Shown here piece after piece: positions 5,034 to 5,753 of a stretch of 5,753 nucleotides of DNA. The stretch spans positions 1 to 5,753 of the forward strand of contig URTH01000120.1 of NCBI GenBank assembly GCA_900550775.1. The letters run 5' to 3'. The notes under the pieces were generated by a model. It made no database searches and was not told where the DNA came from. It saw nothing but the letters and a program-made list of their open reading frames with translations. Every line of letters begins with the position of its first letter. The stretch's first letter is position 1. The position numbers and the translations under genes are program-made. The stretch is from an uncultured Eubacteriales bacterium (GTDB lineage Bacteria; Bacillota; Clostridia; Monoglobales; Monoglobaceae).

Positions 5034-5753
5034 ATGGCAGAATATTTAGGCTTGTCAACGGAAGAAGCGGAAAGATCGAAAAAGACGGCACACAACACCT
5101 TTACCAAACAGGAAAAAAAGACTTTTTGGCAGACATATTGGAGCAAATTTGATGATCCGATTATCCTGGTTTTATTGTTTGCGCTCGGAATCAACGTGAT
5201 TTTTACATTTTTCGGAAAGGTGGACTGGCATGAATGTGCCGGAATCTTTTTGTCGATTTTGATTTCCACCTTTGTCAGCGCACTCTCGGAATATAATAAT
5301 GAAAACACGTTTCAGAAACTCCAGGAGGAGGCGTCAAAAATCTCGTGCAAGGTCTACCGTGACGGAAACCTGACGGAGCTTCCCATCACCGAACTGGTAT
5401 TGGGTGACAAGGTGCTGCTGCAATGCGGCGACATGATTCCGGCAGACGGCCAGATCGTCAGCGGTCATATCACGGTCGATCAGTCGCCGCTCAACGGTGA
5501 GAGCAAAGAGGTAACCAAAAAGGCCGGTGAGGTCTTAAAACCGAAATCGCAGCTGGTGGATTTTTGGAATCCCCGGAGCCTGTACCGCGGCAGCGTTGTT
5601 TGCAGCGGCGAATGTACCATGCGAATCGATGCGGTGGGCGATCAGACGGTTTACGGCAGAATGACAACGGAAACCCAGACGGATGTTCCGGACAGTCCGC
5701 TCACCATAAAGCTGCGGGGGCTTGCTCAGTCGATCAGCAAATTCGGCTACATC
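5034..5753 (+). CDS. P-type cation-transporting ATPase, probably calcium type, 5' part only
   Basis: The first 240 codons of a P-type ATPase run to the window edge without a stop. P-type pumps use ATP to move cations across the membrane; whole proteins of this kind have roughly 850-900 residues. The visible part has an N-terminal cytosolic region (1-40) of the cation-ATPase N type, membrane helices near 43-60 and 68-85, and the actuator domain (about 100-215) with LVLGDKVLLQCGDMIPADG (121-139), DQSPLNGES (149-157) and LYRGSVVCSGE (183-193). SPLTIKLRGLAQSISKFGYI (221-240) leads into the third helix. The overall pattern fits the bacterial PMCA-like calcium pumps; the ion-binding helices and the DKTGT phosphorylation site lie beyond the window, so the ion is inferred. 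The dephosphorylation loop reads NGES instead of the usual TGES. The gene is divergent from the ytaF-like gene. Confidence 0.9.
   Translation, partial: MAEYLGLSTEEAERSKKTAHNTFTKQEKKTFWQTYWSKFDDPIILVLLFALGINVIFTFFGKVDWHECAGIFLSILISTFVSALSEYNNENTFQKLQEEASKISCKVYRDGNLTELPITELVLGDKVLLQCGDMIPADGQIVSGHITVDQSPLNGESKEVTKKAGEVLKPKSQLVDFWNPRSLYRGSVVCSGECTMRIDAVGDQTVYGRMTTETQTDVPDSPLTIKLRGLAQSISKFGYI

Noticed and set aside
4922..5308. Open frame of 128 codons on the - strand opposite the ATPase start
   Set aside because: It overlaps the well-supported ATPase coding sequence antisense and the intergenic region, with no convincing domain.
5340..5360. GTCTAC in the ATPase gene as a second repressor operator
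   Set aside because: Only one half-site is present, inside coding sequence, with no matching inverted half.
1..5753. CRISPR arrays, tRNA or rRNA genes, insertion sequences, attachment sites
   Set aside because: No regularly spaced repeats, no cloverleaf or rRNA sequence, no transposase or integrase and no long terminal inverted repeats were seen.

Overview
The window looks like a chromosomal segment of an anaerobic, probably spore-forming Firmicute (Clostridia-like). The reasons are strong GGAGG-type ribosome binding sites before nearly every gene, a transketolase split into two adjacent subunit genes, a BlaI plus M56-peptidase regulatory pair, and a YtaF-family membrane protein. This placement is inferred from gene content only; no marker gene is present.

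Layout: (1) 41-1845, + strand, a two-gene unit for the N- and C-terminal halves of transketolase, overlapping by 4 bases. (2) 1846-1950, a short convergent intergenic region with one strong hairpin flanked by A and T runs, which can terminate transcription from both sides. (3) 1951-4148, - strand, a BlaI-type repressor followed by a BlaR1/MecR1-like membrane metallopeptidase, translationally coupled through a TTGA overlap and a TTG start. Upstream of the repressor is a clear -35/-10 promoter with a near-perfect 16-base dyad lying across the -10 and the spacer, a probable self-operator. (4) 4255-4899, - strand, a YtaF/MntP-like membrane protein. (5) 4900-5033, a short divergent intergenic region. 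(6) 5034 to the window end, + strand, the first 240 residues of a P-type cation-transporting ATPase, probably of the calcium type.

How they work together: the transketolase pair serves the non-oxidative pentose phosphate pathway and is functionally separate from the rest. The repressor and the metallopeptidase form a signal-transduction pair: an extracellular event is sensed by the membrane protein, its cytosolic zinc protease domain is activated, and the repressor is released from its operator. The receptor carries no recognisable penicillin-binding sensor; its outer part looks like a copper-amine-oxidase-N-like (stalk) domain plus an NTF2-like tail, so the signal is unlikely to be a beta-lactam bound in the classical way. 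The YtaF-like protein and the ATPase are divergent neighbours, and both belong to families linked to divalent cations.

Most of the window is ordinary. The points worth a second look are the replaced sensor domain of the receptor, the operator/promoter arrangement, an EF-hand-like loop in the YtaF-like protein beside a calcium-type ATPase, a 13-base tandem repeat at the YtaF stop codon, and the A+T-rich composition of the receptor's sensor region.
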